Shown here piece after piece: positions 13,680 to 21,761 of a stretch of 40,975 nt of DNA. The notes below the pieces were generated by a model, which searched no databases, was not told where the DNA came from, and was given only the letters and a program-made list of their open reading frames with translations. Every line of letters begins with the position of its first letter. Within the stretch, counting starts at the first letter, position 1. The DNA is from a virus. The position numbers and the translations under genes are program-made. Location: positions 1 through 40,975 of IMG/VR virus record IMGVR_UViG_3300025133_000255. One strand, given 5' to 3'.

Positions 13680-14050
13680 CAGAATAGATCCTTCACGTCC
13701 AGGCCGTTGATCTTCAGAAGGACGATCGACAGGAAGATCAGGGCCGTCGCCAGGGGGGCGTGATCGGCCAGACCCCAGGCCCAATCCGTGAAGGTCCGGG
13801 GATGACGGGATCCGCGGCGTTCGACCAGGATACACAATCCGGCCGCGGTCGTTTCGTGGATTTCCAGAAGGGCTTCCCAGGCGTCCCGGATACCCATCGC
13901 CGGACAGTCCGCGAAGTCGTTCGAATCGATGATATGTTTCGCCCGCTTCAGGCGATTCTTCACACGGTCGATCGTGAAGTTCCCCAGGGCTTCCGCGAAG
14001 GTGTCGTCGTGTTCATGTCCTGGGGCCATGATGATCGCTTCCTGGGACAT
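13679..14050 (-). CDS. Membrane protein, possible holin-like component
   Basis: 123 residues from the ATG at 14050 (GGGGGACCT just upstream; a later ATG at 14029 is possible). A soluble helical part (DRVKNRLKRAKHIIDSND, IRDAWEALLEIHE) is followed by one strong transmembrane helix near the C-terminus (about 99-113, PLATALIFLSIVLLKI). Position after the tail genes and before two hydrolases fits a lysis module, but a single C-terminal helix is unusual for a holin. A C-tail-anchored spanin or scaffold is an alternative. Confidence 0.5.
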   Translation of the reverse strand: MSQEAIIMAPGHEHDDTFAEALGNFTIDRVKNRLKRAKHIIDSNDFADCPAMGIRDAWEALLEIHETTAAGLCILVERRGSRHPRTFTDWAWGLADHAPLATALIFLSIVLLKINGLDVKDLF

Positions 14051-14062
14051 AGGTCCCCCGGT

Positions 14063-14104
14063 AAAACGCGGACCCTGTCATCGATGACGACGGGGCCCCG
14101 TTTT
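14063..14104 (-). terminator. Stem-loop with U-tract after the beta-helix gene
   Basis: The arms AAAACG-GG-CCC and GGG-CC-CGTTTT pair with bulges, and the loop contains the perfect palindrome GTCATCGATGAC (14077..14088). The minus-strand RNA ends the stem in a short U-run (UUUU). It lies 11 bases after the stop at 14115 and before the leader of the next gene, so it is the best candidate for a late-transcript terminator. Confidence 0.6.
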
Positions 14105-14114
14105 GTTTCAGTTT

Positions 14115-15410
14115 CTACGGACGTGTGAATTCAGTCGCGGTTGTCCACGTCCCGGACACGCGAACTTGAATCACGAAGTTCGAGTTCACGACGCCGATTC
14201 GCCAATTGTCGTTCGCGTCTTTCCCTTCGCCCCATTCCCGGAACGAAGCGAGATCCCCGAGTTCGTCGTCTTCGTTGACGAGCGTCCCGTCGGCGAAGTA
14301 GCAATTCTTCACGGTTCCGTCAAGTTGGGTTGCGGTGATAGGCGAGCATCTTGTAAAGACCGCGCCGGAATCGACTGTCGATCCGAAGCTACCCGCGCTC
14401 CCGCCGTCACAGTCGATAAAGGTTCCGCTTGCTGTGCCGGAGTTTCCGAAACTGTAGGCGTCGACGATGCACCGAATAAATACACCGCTTGCGTCCTGAC
14501 CCGACCAGTCGGAAGCGAAGCAATAATTCCCACCTACGCAATCGGTGAAGTTTCCGTTTGCTACGCTGTTATTCCCACCAGAGCCGAAGCACTCGCCACC
14601 CCCACTAGTGTTGCACCGAATAAAGTCCCCGCTTGCAATGGCACCATTACCAGCACCGAAGGATTTGGTCCCACCTACGCAATCGGTAAAGGTTCCGCTT
14701 GCAATACTGTTGGTTGTGATATTCTGGCCCCCTGCAAAGCTCCATCCGCCACCGTCTACCCGTGTATAGGTTCCCGCATATTCAATTCCAATACGCATCG
14801 GAATACCATAGCCCATTGACGTGTTTCCTAGGCAAATAACGTCAGACATTACCGTATTTGTCAAAGCCGTTGCCGGAAAGTAGGCGGCTGGATCTGGGTT
14901 CTGCATAGTCGGGCTAACCGACGAAACGATTTCCATCGTCAGGAAGCCGATCTTCACGTCGTCGGCCGTTTGTTCGACCGTGCCGCGTGAAGCGACCGTG
15001 ATCGCGGACGTTAAGACGACGTCTTCACGGTTGCCCGTCATTCCTACCAGATCGACGAATTCGGTGTCCAGTTCCAGACCGTGATTCGATCCGTCGCCTG
15101 TCCCGAAGTCGTAGCGTCCGGCCGGGATATATACGACGGCGCGATTGTCTGCCGCCAATGCGTTCCCGCCGGGAGTCAAAGCGGCCGCGGCCGTGTATGC
15201 TGTTCGAAGATTCGCGGCCGACAGAATATCGTTCGTCCCACGCTGGACCGTGACCATCGAATCGGGAGCGTAGTAACCACTCCCCCCGGCCGTCGTCTGT
15301 TCCGTGTCGTCCCCGAAAATGATCTTGTCGGACTTGACCCCGGCGAAAGCGTGGTTCGTGAATAGTGCGATCGCGATGACCGCGGCGAATACTGTGAATG
15401 ACTTCTTCAT
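14115..15410 (-). CDS. Exported beta-helix tail appendage/receptor-binding protein
   Basis: 431 residues with a clear Sec signal peptide (MKKSFTVFAAVIAIALFTNHAFA, cut after residue 23). Residues 60-220 resemble the start of a right-handed beta-helix (PAGRYDFGTGDG). Residues about 236-365 are six repeats of roughly 22 residues with the pattern SGxFxxC...SFG, which would stack cysteines and phenylalanines in columns. The last 30 residues (NWRIG, IQVRVSGTWT, EFTRP) resemble the C-terminus of the upstream gene, suggesting a shared attachment or trimer unit. The gene holds about 10 of the genome's rare GAG/CTC trinucleotides and more TAC/GCA-type triplets, so it looks recently acquired. Export is surprising for a virion protein. 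Alternatively it is a cargo protein. Confidence 0.65.
   Translation of the reverse strand: MKKSFTVFAAVIAIALFTNHAFAGVKSDKIIFGDDTEQTTAGGSGYYAPDSMVTVQRGTNDILSAANLRTAYTAAAALTPGGNALAADNRAVVYIPAGRYDFGTGDGSNHGLELDTEFVDLVGMTGNREDVVLTSAITVASRGTVEQTADDVKIGFLTMEIVSSVSPTMQNPDPAAYFPATALTNTVMSDVICLGNTSMGYGIPMRIGIEYAGTYTRVDGGGWSFAGGQNITTNSIASGTFTDCVGGTKSFGAGNGAIASGDFIRCNTSGGGECFGSGGNNSVANGNFTDCVGGNYCFASDWSGQDASGVFIRCIVDAYSFGNSGTASGTFIDCDGGSAGSFGSTVDSGAVFTRCSPITATQLDGTVKNCYFADGTLVNEDDELGDLASFREWGEGKDANDNWRIGVVNSNFVIQVRVSGTWTTATEFTRP
14529..14687. repeat. Intragenic direct repeats in the beta-helix gene
   Basis: The 18-mer CCCACCTACGCAATCGGT occurs at 14529..14546 and 14670..14687, each followed by a near-identical AAG-TTCCG-TTGC stretch. 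Coils of the helix have duplicated recently at the DNA level, and repeat number may vary between strains. Confidence 0.75.
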
Positions 15411-15455
15411 CCTGTCCCCCTTCTATGTTACCCCCCGCGACATACAGGGGAAATT

Positions 15456-16175
15456 CTATGGTCGCAAAAACTGAACACTGTTCGACCAGGATCCGCCCAG
15501 GCGGACCTGAATATGGATGTTCGTCGTCGTGGGATCCCATCCCAGACGCCAGGACTGATCCGTCGATTCGTTCCCGTGAAGATAGGCCCAGGCGTCGACG
15601 TGTTCGGTTTCCGGATCCCCGTCCTGTTTCGCGTCCCAGGACGCGATGTCCCCCGCGTCAATTCCGGCCGCGGCCGACGCCCCGAAGATAGGATCCGATT
15701 CCGCCCCGCCCCCGGTCAGGTCCAGGCCGATCCCGCCATATAGCAAGGGGGGGACATAATCCAGGAATAGACGTCCGGGCCCGAAGCGATAGATCTTCCC
15801 CAGGTCATTCGTGACGACGACCTGGGCGATGAATTGTCCATTCGTCGCGGTCTTCGCGACGTCGAAAGCATAGTCGACCCAGTTCGATCCGGCCGCGGAC
15901 GACGTGACTTCGACCCAGTTCGTCGCGGCCCAGTCTTCGCCATAATAGAAGAATTTCCCGCCCCAGGTCCCGTTCGTCATTGACGCCCAGGATTCCCCGT
16001 CGGCCAGGGTGTAAAGGCGGACGGTCGGGGTCGATCCCGCGGCGTCCCGCATATAGAATTCCCTTTGCGGGTTCAGGACGTCCCCATAGATGACGTGTGC
16101 GGGGACGGATTCATCCTGGGCGTGTCCGGATCCGGCGATCATCAGGATCGCGATCGCGTGAAGAAGTCTTTTCAT
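15456..16175 (-). CDS. Exported tail-appendage protein with shared C-terminal module
   Basis: 239 residues from the ATG at 16175; an in-frame ATG at 16193 would only lengthen the n-region. Residues 1-19 form a Sec signal peptide ending SGHAQ. The body is beta-rich (FFYYGEDWAATNWVEV, FIAQVVVTNDLGKIYRFG) with a Gly-rich stretch GGGAESDPIFGASAAAG. The end (SWRLGWDP, NIHIQVRLGGSWS, QFLRP) matches the end of the beta-helix protein. Position after tape measure and tail-tip genes suggests a fibre or baseplate accessory, but no family was recognised and the signal peptide is unexpected. Confidence 0.6.
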   Translation of the reverse strand: MKRLLHAIAILMIAGSGHAQDESVPAHVIYGDVLNPQREFYMRDAAGSTPTVRLYTLADGESWASMTNGTWGGKFFYYGEDWAATNWVEVTSSAAGSNWVDYAFDVAKTATNGQFIAQVVVTNDLGKIYRFGPGRLFLDYVPPLLYGGIGLDLTGGGAESDPIFGASAAAGIDAGDIASWDAKQDGDPETEHVDAWAYLHGNESTDQSWRLGWDPTTTNIHIQVRLGGSWSNSVQFLRP

Positions 16176-16209
16176 CGTGCTTTTCCTTTTCATCCCCGGC
16201 CCTTTCATT

Positions 16210-16230
16210 GACGGCCAGGATTTCCGATCA
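16210..16230 (-). promoter_or_regulatory. Intercistronic leader element, copy 1
   Basis: Minus strand TGATCGGAAATCCTGGCCGTC between the stop of the 856-residue gene and the next ribosome site. The same core recurs at 23637, 35130 and, less exactly, 24724 and 33554. All copies lie in the late region, close to the GAAAGG ribosome site of the next gene. Confidence 0.55.
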
Positions 16231-18798
16231 TTTGAATTCGAAGTCGGTCCATTTGACGACGGCCTTCGGGCTTCGGATCGCGAAGCCTTTCGACGTGTCC
16301 CCGATATCCCATTCCCCGGCGAAAGGCCCATTCGTGTGCATCCCCCAGTCCCAGGCGACCCAGGAATTCGTCCCGCGGTCCAGGGAAACAAGTCGCGTCA
16401 TATTCGAATGGGTCAGGCTTTCCAGATCCGTCTGGGCGTCCGGGACGGTCCAGACGTGGGGCGGATCGTTCGTCGCCAGATAGTCCGGGTTCAGTTCGTA
16501 AAGCTGATTTAATGAGGCCGACGAATAGTCCCAGGACTTCAGGACGCCCGTCGGATACATTCGCCAGGGTTCCAGGGACATCGGATCCCAGGTCCAAGTC
16601 GTATATTTCCCGACCGCGTAAAGGTCGACCGTCTTGTCGAAGTTCGTGACCCCGTCTTCGTTGAACATGAATCCGATCGGCCAGTTTATCGCCAGACCAT
16701 AGACGTCGGCCCCGACATATTCACATGACAGAATTTCGACTTTGATTTCGGCTTCCCCTTCCCCGGAATCGGTCGTCGCCAGGACCTTGACCTTCAGATC
16801 GTCCGGGTCGTCGCACATCACGCGATTCGTCGCGGTCAGGGTGTCCCCGATATCCGTGAATTGATCCTGGACTATGATGTCATAATATCCGGTGACTTCA
16901 TGGAACGTGACCCAGGGATCCGCGGATCCGGAATCCGGCCGGGACACGAAGGTCGCCTTCGCGACGACGTCGAAAGTGTAAGACCAGGGATCGTTCACAT
17001 ATTTCCATCGCGTGAATTCGATATCTTCGAAGGTCGGTTCAAACCAGACTTCATCGTCCCCGTTCCAGGGGTCAGGACTGTCCCCGACCGTGTCCGTTTC
17101 CGAATAGGCCGAATCGTATCCGGACGGTTCGTCCGCGGTTTCCCAGGACGCCCCGATCTGATCCCGTTCCCAATGCCAGGGGGATCCGGGCGGGGGATAC
17201 CAGTACGACGTGACGGGGTTCGACGATCCGCCCCAGTATCCCCAGGCGGAAACGGTCCCTGAATTCGTCTTCATCGCGTAGACTTCCGGGATGTCGGACC
17301 AGGGCGAATCCCCAGGGCGGACGATCCCGGCCGTCTTGTGTGTCCAGTTCATCGCCTTCAGGGCCGCGACACGTTCGTCGACGTCCTGGGCGTATAGGCG
17401 GAAGGGTTGATCCCCGAAAAGGCCGACAGGGCCGTCCCAGGCGACCGTGATGACGTCCCCAGTCATTCCCGCGGGATTCGTGGGGGCGATAATGCCGGGA
17501 AGGTTCAACCAGGACTTATTCGTCCCTTCCAGATCATACCAGGTAAGGGACAGGTTCGTCGTCCCTTCGTATAGGCCCAGGGCGTTCGTTTCCATCATGT
17601 CCCCGGTGACGGTGACGGTTTCCGACGTGAAGACCAGGGACTGATCTTCCTGGTCGATGATCCATCCGATCAGTTCGACGTCCCCGGAAAGGCCGTCGTT
17701 CGTGTAGGACAAGAAACGAAGCTTCGGAAGTTCGGCCGAATAGAATTTCCGATCGAAGGTCCCCAGGTCGCGGTGACGCCAGTCGTTCGTCGGGCCGCGG
17801 GAAATGTGATCGGCCAGGACGACGGTCTGGGTCGTTTCCGGTTGCCGCGTCCAGTAAAAATCCCCGCCCGTGACGAAGTCGATCGCGTTCGTTTCCGGAT
17901 CGAAGGAATATCCCGTCCGGTTCGTGACGTATCCGATCCCCAGGCGATCGCCCAGGCCCGCCATCGAATTGACCGGAAGCGTCAAAAGAAGGTTTGTCGA
18001 ATCGACGACCGGGGGATCCCCGGCGAAGGTGTGATAGGTGTTTGTGAACCAGGAATCGAAGGACCCGTCCGGATCCGCTTCGTTCGTCGCGACCGTGTAT
18101 CCGGCCAGGGTCGCGATCTTCGAATCCATCGCGGCCAGGAAGGCCCGCGTGACCAGGGGATAGGCCGTCCGCGTGACGTCGTCCGAATCCTGATAGGTGA
18201 AGGGCCCGATCGCGTTCGTCGTCGTGACGTTCGTCCAGGCGGGGACGTCGAAGGTCCATTCATAGGGATAGATCCCCCCGATAGGTTCCGCCCCTTCATA
18301 GGCCGTTCCGACCCCGGTGACGCCATTCGACGGGACGCCCGAATAGTAGATGATCGAATCGTCCCAGTCGTCGATCCAGGCCGTGTCAGGTGTTTCCGGA
18401 TCCCCGTCATCCCAAAACCACAAAGCCAGATCGACCCACCATTCCGAATCATCGTCCCCATATTTCAACCAGAAGGACGGGGCCGTCGGGTCCTGGACAT
18501 AGAATCCATTCACGTCCGCGGATCCGAATCCGAAGGCGACAAGGCCGTTTGTCGTGACTTCGACCGGGACGTCGGGACAGGTCCATTCCTGGACGACGTT
18601 CGGGGGCGTGACGTCCCAGGCTTCGCATCGTTCGACGATCGCGGAATATATCTGTCCGGCGAAATGATTTTGTTCCGACATCTGATAGGCTGACGGACTG
18701 GAATTCGTGAAGGGATATCCAGACCAGTCCGCCCAGGCGTCAGGCGATAGGTGTATCCAGATTAACGTCGCCAATATTGCAAGCCCGCGATAGGACAT
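16228..18798 (-). CDS. Large exported protein, putative tail-tip/adhesion protein
   Basis: 856 residues. The ATG at 18798 (GGGGGAACCT upstream) opens a signal peptide of about 23 residues ending DAWA. The mature part is rich in Trp, Tyr, Asp, Asn and Thr, with repeated short beta motifs (WKYVNDPWSYTFDVVAKATF, DKTVDLYAVGKYTTWTW) and very few Lys, typical of extracellular beta-sandwich proteins. No catalytic motif is seen. Its start overlaps the upstream gene by 59 bases. Its place at the end of the tail cluster suggests host contact. The Asn/Thr/Trp-rich style resembles surface proteins of some Verrucomicrobiota-Kiritimatiellota relatives, a weak impression and not evidence of host. Confidence 0.55.
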   Translation of the reverse strand: MSYRGLAILATLIWIHLSPDAWADWSGYPFTNSSPSAYQMSEQNHFAGQIYSAIVERCEAWDVTPPNVVQEWTCPDVPVEVTTNGLVAFGFGSADVNGFYVQDPTAPSFWLKYGDDDSEWWVDLALWFWDDGDPETPDTAWIDDWDDSIIYYSGVPSNGVTGVGTAYEGAEPIGGIYPYEWTFDVPAWTNVTTTNAIGPFTYQDSDDVTRTAYPLVTRAFLAAMDSKIATLAGYTVATNEADPDGSFDSWFTNTYHTFAGDPPVVDSTNLLLTLPVNSMAGLGDRLGIGYVTNRTGYSFDPETNAIDFVTGGDFYWTRQPETTQTVVLADHISRGPTNDWRHRDLGTFDRKFYSAELPKLRFLSYTNDGLSGDVELIGWIIDQEDQSLVFTSETVTVTGDMMETNALGLYEGTTNLSLTWYDLEGTNKSWLNLPGIIAPTNPAGMTGDVITVAWDGPVGLFGDQPFRLYAQDVDERVAALKAMNWTHKTAGIVRPGDSPWSDIPEVYAMKTNSGTVSAWGYWGGSSNPVTSYWYPPPGSPWHWERDQIGASWETADEPSGYDSAYSETDTVGDSPDPWNGDDEVWFEPTFEDIEFTRWKYVNDPWSYTFDVVAKATFVSRPDSGSADPWVTFHEVTGYYDIIVQDQFTDIGDTLTATNRVMCDDPDDLKVKVLATTDSGEGEAEIKVEILSCEYVGADVYGLAINWPIGFMFNEDGVTNFDKTVDLYAVGKYTTWTWDPMSLEPWRMYPTGVLKSWDYSSASLNQLYELNPDYLATNDPPHVWTVPDAQTDLESLTHSNMTRLVSLDRGTNSWVAWDWGMHTNGPFAGEWDIGDTSKGFAIRSPKAVVKWTDFEFK

Positions 18799-19249
18799 AG
18801 GTTCCCCCAGGGTTTCGGATGAATTGGAAAAGCGGGATCCGAAGATAGATCGTGTCCGATTCCGGTTCCATCGCTTGAAATGTGACGGCCGTCGTCGTGT
18901 GATCCCGTTTGTGTTTCAGATAGACCCAGGCTTCCGCCCCTTCCAGATCCAGGTCGTCCTGGTCGACGTGATAGTTTCCGATTCCGTGGATCCGAAGCGT
19001 CCCCGCATAGATCCGGACAGTGTCCGCGGCGATCAGGCTGAAACCGAAGGCCATATCCGTCCAGGGGAACGCGGCCCCCCCGGCGTCGATCTGGATCCCG
19101 GCCGCGGTCCATCGGACGGTCGTTCCGTTTGCCCCGTGCATCATAGACAGGGCCCGGACGATCGTGTTCATATCGCGGGCCGATAGTGACGCGTTCCTTC
19201 GATATTGTTGGGCCAGTTGACGGCCCAGTCCTGAATCGGCCCGCGGCAT
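18740..19249 (-). CDS. Minor tail protein, 169 residues
   Basis: The ATG at 19249 is chosen because the upstream gene stops at 19252 and GGGGATG serves as ribosome site; longer in-frame starts would overlap that gene entirely. The N-terminal helix ADSGLGRQLAQQYRRNASL precedes beta-rich segments (TTVRWTAAGIQIDAGG, TVRIYAGTLRIHGIGNYHV, EAWVYLKHKRDHTTTAV). This resembles small tail-tip or fibre-base proteins. Function is inferred from position between tape measure and appendage genes. Confidence 0.5.
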   Translation of the reverse strand: MPRADSGLGRQLAQQYRRNASLSARDMNTIVRALSMMHGANGTTVRWTAAGIQIDAGGAAFPWTDMAFGFSLIAADTVRIYAGTLRIHGIGNYHVDQDDLDLEGAEAWVYLKHKRDHTTTAVTFQAMEPESDTIYLRIPLFQFIRNPGGTYVLSRACNIGDVNLDTPIA

Positions 19250-19251
19250 GG

Positions 19252-19602
19252 TTAGACATCCCCCCATCCGTCCGGGGCGTCTTCCCAGGGGCCATAATAT
19301 TCCCAGACCTGTTCCCGGATGACATAGTCCCCAGGCGTCCCAGGTTGTTCCGGTGACGTCCCGTCCCTGACGCAAATATATTTCGCCCCGCCATTTCCGA
19401 CGATCGTCTTCTGATAGGCCTGATTTCCGACCCAATACTGGACGCTTTGGGAAGTGTCCCCGACGTCAGACTGGGCGACCGCGGCCGACGCCAGGACTTT
19501 CTTGTATCGGGAAAAGACCTTGTGATGACGGATCTGGACTTCGCCCCCGATTTCCGACGTGTCCAGATTGTCCGACCAGTCGCCTAACATCCATGAATTC
19601 AT
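19252..19602 (-). CDS. Minor tail protein, 116 residues
   Basis: It starts MNSWMLGDWSDNLD, contains QIRHHKVFSRYKKVLASAAV and ends in the acidic-aromatic EYYGPWEDAPDGWGDV. Unknown family. The start overlaps the tape measure stop by 4 bases, so it is translationally coupled to it. Position suggests a distal tail component. Confidence 0.5.
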   Translation of the reverse strand: MNSWMLGDWSDNLDTSEIGGEVQIRHHKVFSRYKKVLASAAVAQSDVGDTSQSVQYWVGNQAYQKTIVGNGGAKYICVRDGTSPEQPGTPGDYVIREQVWEYYGPWEDAPDGWGDV

Positions 19603-21761
19603 GGGTTCATCCCGCCTTTCCCTTCAATCTTGTCCAAGACCTTCTTCACGTCCTTCAGAATGACGACCTGTTCTTCCTGGGGATCCTTCTTTCCGGATCC
19701 CTGTCCGTGGATCCGCGTGAAGATGTCGCCCAGGCCGATCGACGATCGCCCCTTCTGACCCTTCTTCGCGATCGCGTTCTGGATCCCCTGAAGGTTTTCC
19801 ATTTCCGCCTGGATCTTCCCGGCCAGATCGATCTTCTTTTCCGGATCCGTTTCCTTCGCGTGTTTCCCTTTCAGGTCGTCCAGATTCTTCTGGGTCGCGT
19901 CCCGGCGTTTTTCCGGTGTCATCAGGGACAGGGCGAAGCGGCGTTTCCGTTCTTCCAGGGATTCCTTCTTCGACTTGACCCGATCGGCCTTCGCTTCCTG
20001 TTCGGACGCGATCTTCTTCCCTTCGGATCCCATCAGTTTCGTCATTCGCTTCCAGTCTGCGACAGACTTCGGATCGTGTCCCAGTTCTTTCCGGGCCCGC
20101 CCGAAGGCTTCCTTCCCGTTGTCCCCCTGGAAAAGCTTCTTCGCTTCGGCCTTCAGCTTTTTGATGTTGTCCAGTTCCTGGGCGTCCAGATCCGCCTTCG
20201 CGTCCGCGGCCAGTTTTTCCGCGGCGATCCGGTCCTTCATGAATTGATCATATTCGGCCCGGAAGGATCCGGCCCCGGTGTCCGCCCCCCAGGTCGATTC
20301 CATCCCGTCGACCATCTTTTCGAAGGCCTTGATCAAAGCGGGTTGATCCTTTTCGTCCGCGTTCCGGATCTGTTTCTTCGCGGCGTCGATCTTCCCCATC
20401 CGGTTCTTCATCGCGGTATCGCGGGCCGTCGCCTGGATGTCTTCGAATGACTTCGCCCCCAGGGACGCCAGGGCTTTCTTCCCCCGTTCGAATTGTTCCT
20501 GGGGCGACGTGTTCCGACTAATGATCCGGGCCGCGGCCCGACTTCCGGCGTCCGCCTTCATTTGAAGGATTTCGTCGCGACGCTTCTTCCGTTCCGCGGC
20601 CTGTTCTTTGTTCATCAGGGTCATCGGTAACGCTTCCTGGGCCGCGTTGATCAGGCCGTCGGATCGCATCGACGCCAGGGCTTCCTTGTCGGCCGCGTAG
20701 AATTCTTTCGGATCCATCGCGGCCTTCGCGGCCTTCCCGATCAGTCGTCCGATCGTCCCGGACGCTTTGACCAGGATTTCCGCGGCCTTCTGGGCCCCCA
20801 TGCGAAGGGCCCCGATCAGGATGTCCCCCAGGGCCCCCAGGGCCTTCGTTCGACCTTCCCCCCCGCCCGCGATAGCCTTCGCGACTTCCGCGGCCAGGGA
20901 CAGGGCTTCGCGGGCCTTCGTCGCCCAGGCTTCGATCGATCCGTCGGACCGTAGCTTTTGAAGCCATTCGATCATCCGGATCAGGGCCCCCTTCGCGTCT
21001 TCGACGAAGACGTTTCCGAAGTCGGCCAGGGCCAGACCCAGGTTGTCCTTCAGGGTCGACACAAGGCCTTCCCCGGTCCGGGACGCTTCAGCCATTCCGC
21101 CTTCGAATTTCCGAAGGTCCCCGGTCAGGATCGCGAAGACGTCGGCCGCGGATCCGCCCGACTTCTGAAGATCTTCCATCGCGTTCCGGCCCTTCGCGGA
21201 CAGGACGCCCATTTCCTGAAGTCGCATCGCCGCTTCCCCGAAGGGACGGCCCGCCTTGATCATGGAATAGGCCCGCCCGACCCACATAGCGACGGACGAA
21301 AGGTCTTGTCCGACGGCCGCGGCCGCGTCCCCGACCATGCGAAGCGATTCGACGCCCCCCATGACGGATTCGGTGAAGACGTAAAGGGACCGGGAAGCTT
21401 CGACGATCCCCCCGATCTGGAAAGGCGTCCGGGCCGCGAAGTCCTGAAGGTCTTTCAGGTGTGCCTGGGCTTTCGCCATATCCCGGAAAAGGATCTTAAA
21501 CTGGACTGTATAGCGTTCGAAGGTGAAGGCCTTCTTCAGCGTGACGGCCAGGGCCCCCGCGGCCAGGGCGACGCCCGCGGCTACTTTGATGAAGGTCGTC
21601 CGGACGGATCCCCAGACTTTCCCCAGGCCCCGCCCGACGGCCGTCAGGCGATCCGCGGTCCGCTTCAGGCCCGACAGTTCAGCCTTCGCGGCCATCGCGC
21701 CACGTCGGACCATATTCGCGGCCCAGATCTTGAATTCTAAAACCCTATTTCCGGACGGCAT
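19599..21761 (-). CDS. Tail tape measure protein
   Basis: 720 residues. After a basic start there is a hydrophobic helix at about 57-75 (FIKVAAGVALAAGALAVTL). Residues about 75-200 match the conserved N-terminal domain of tape measure proteins (FERYTVQFKILFRDM, DLQDFAARTPFQIGGIVEAS). More hydrophobic Ala/Gly helices follow (about 285-345) and the remainder is long charged helix, rich in Lys, Ala and Glu. Length implies a tail of roughly 110 nm if 0.15 nm per residue applies. It overlaps the upstream gene by 17 bases. The function is to set tail length and help DNA entry. Confidence 0.88.
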   Translation of the reverse strand: MPSGNRVLEFKIWAANMVRRGAMAAKAELSGLKRTADRLTAVGRGLGKVWGSVRTTFIKVAAGVALAAGALAVTLKKAFTFERYTVQFKILFRDMAKAQAHLKDLQDFAARTPFQIGGIVEASRSLYVFTESVMGGVESLRMVGDAAAAVGQDLSSVAMWVGRAYSMIKAGRPFGEAAMRLQEMGVLSAKGRNAMEDLQKSGGSAADVFAILTGDLRKFEGGMAEASRTGEGLVSTLKDNLGLALADFGNVFVEDAKGALIRMIEWLQKLRSDGSIEAWATKAREALSLAAEVAKAIAGGGEGRTKALGALGDILIGALRMGAQKAAEILVKASGTIGRLIGKAAKAAMDPKEFYAADKEALASMRSDGLINAAQEALPMTLMNKEQAAERKKRRDEILQMKADAGSRAAARIISRNTSPQEQFERGKKALASLGAKSFEDIQATARDTAMKNRMGKIDAAKKQIRNADEKDQPALIKAFEKMVDGMESTWGADTGAGSFRAEYDQFMKDRIAAEKLAADAKADLDAQELDNIKKLKAEAKKLFQGDNGKEAFGRARKELGHDPKSVADWKRMTKLMGSEGKKIASEQEAKADRVKSKKESLEERKRRFALSLMTPEKRRDATQKNLDDLKGKHAKETDPEKKIDLAGKIQAEMENLQGIQNAIAKKGQKGRSSIGLGDIFTRIHGQGSGKKDPQEEQVVILKDVKKVLDKIEGKGGMNP

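Noticed and set aside
14529-14687. Repeats in the beta-helix gene considered as a diversity-generating retroelement
   Set aside because: No reverse transcriptase, no template repeat elsewhere and no A-specific changes. Simple coil duplication explains them.
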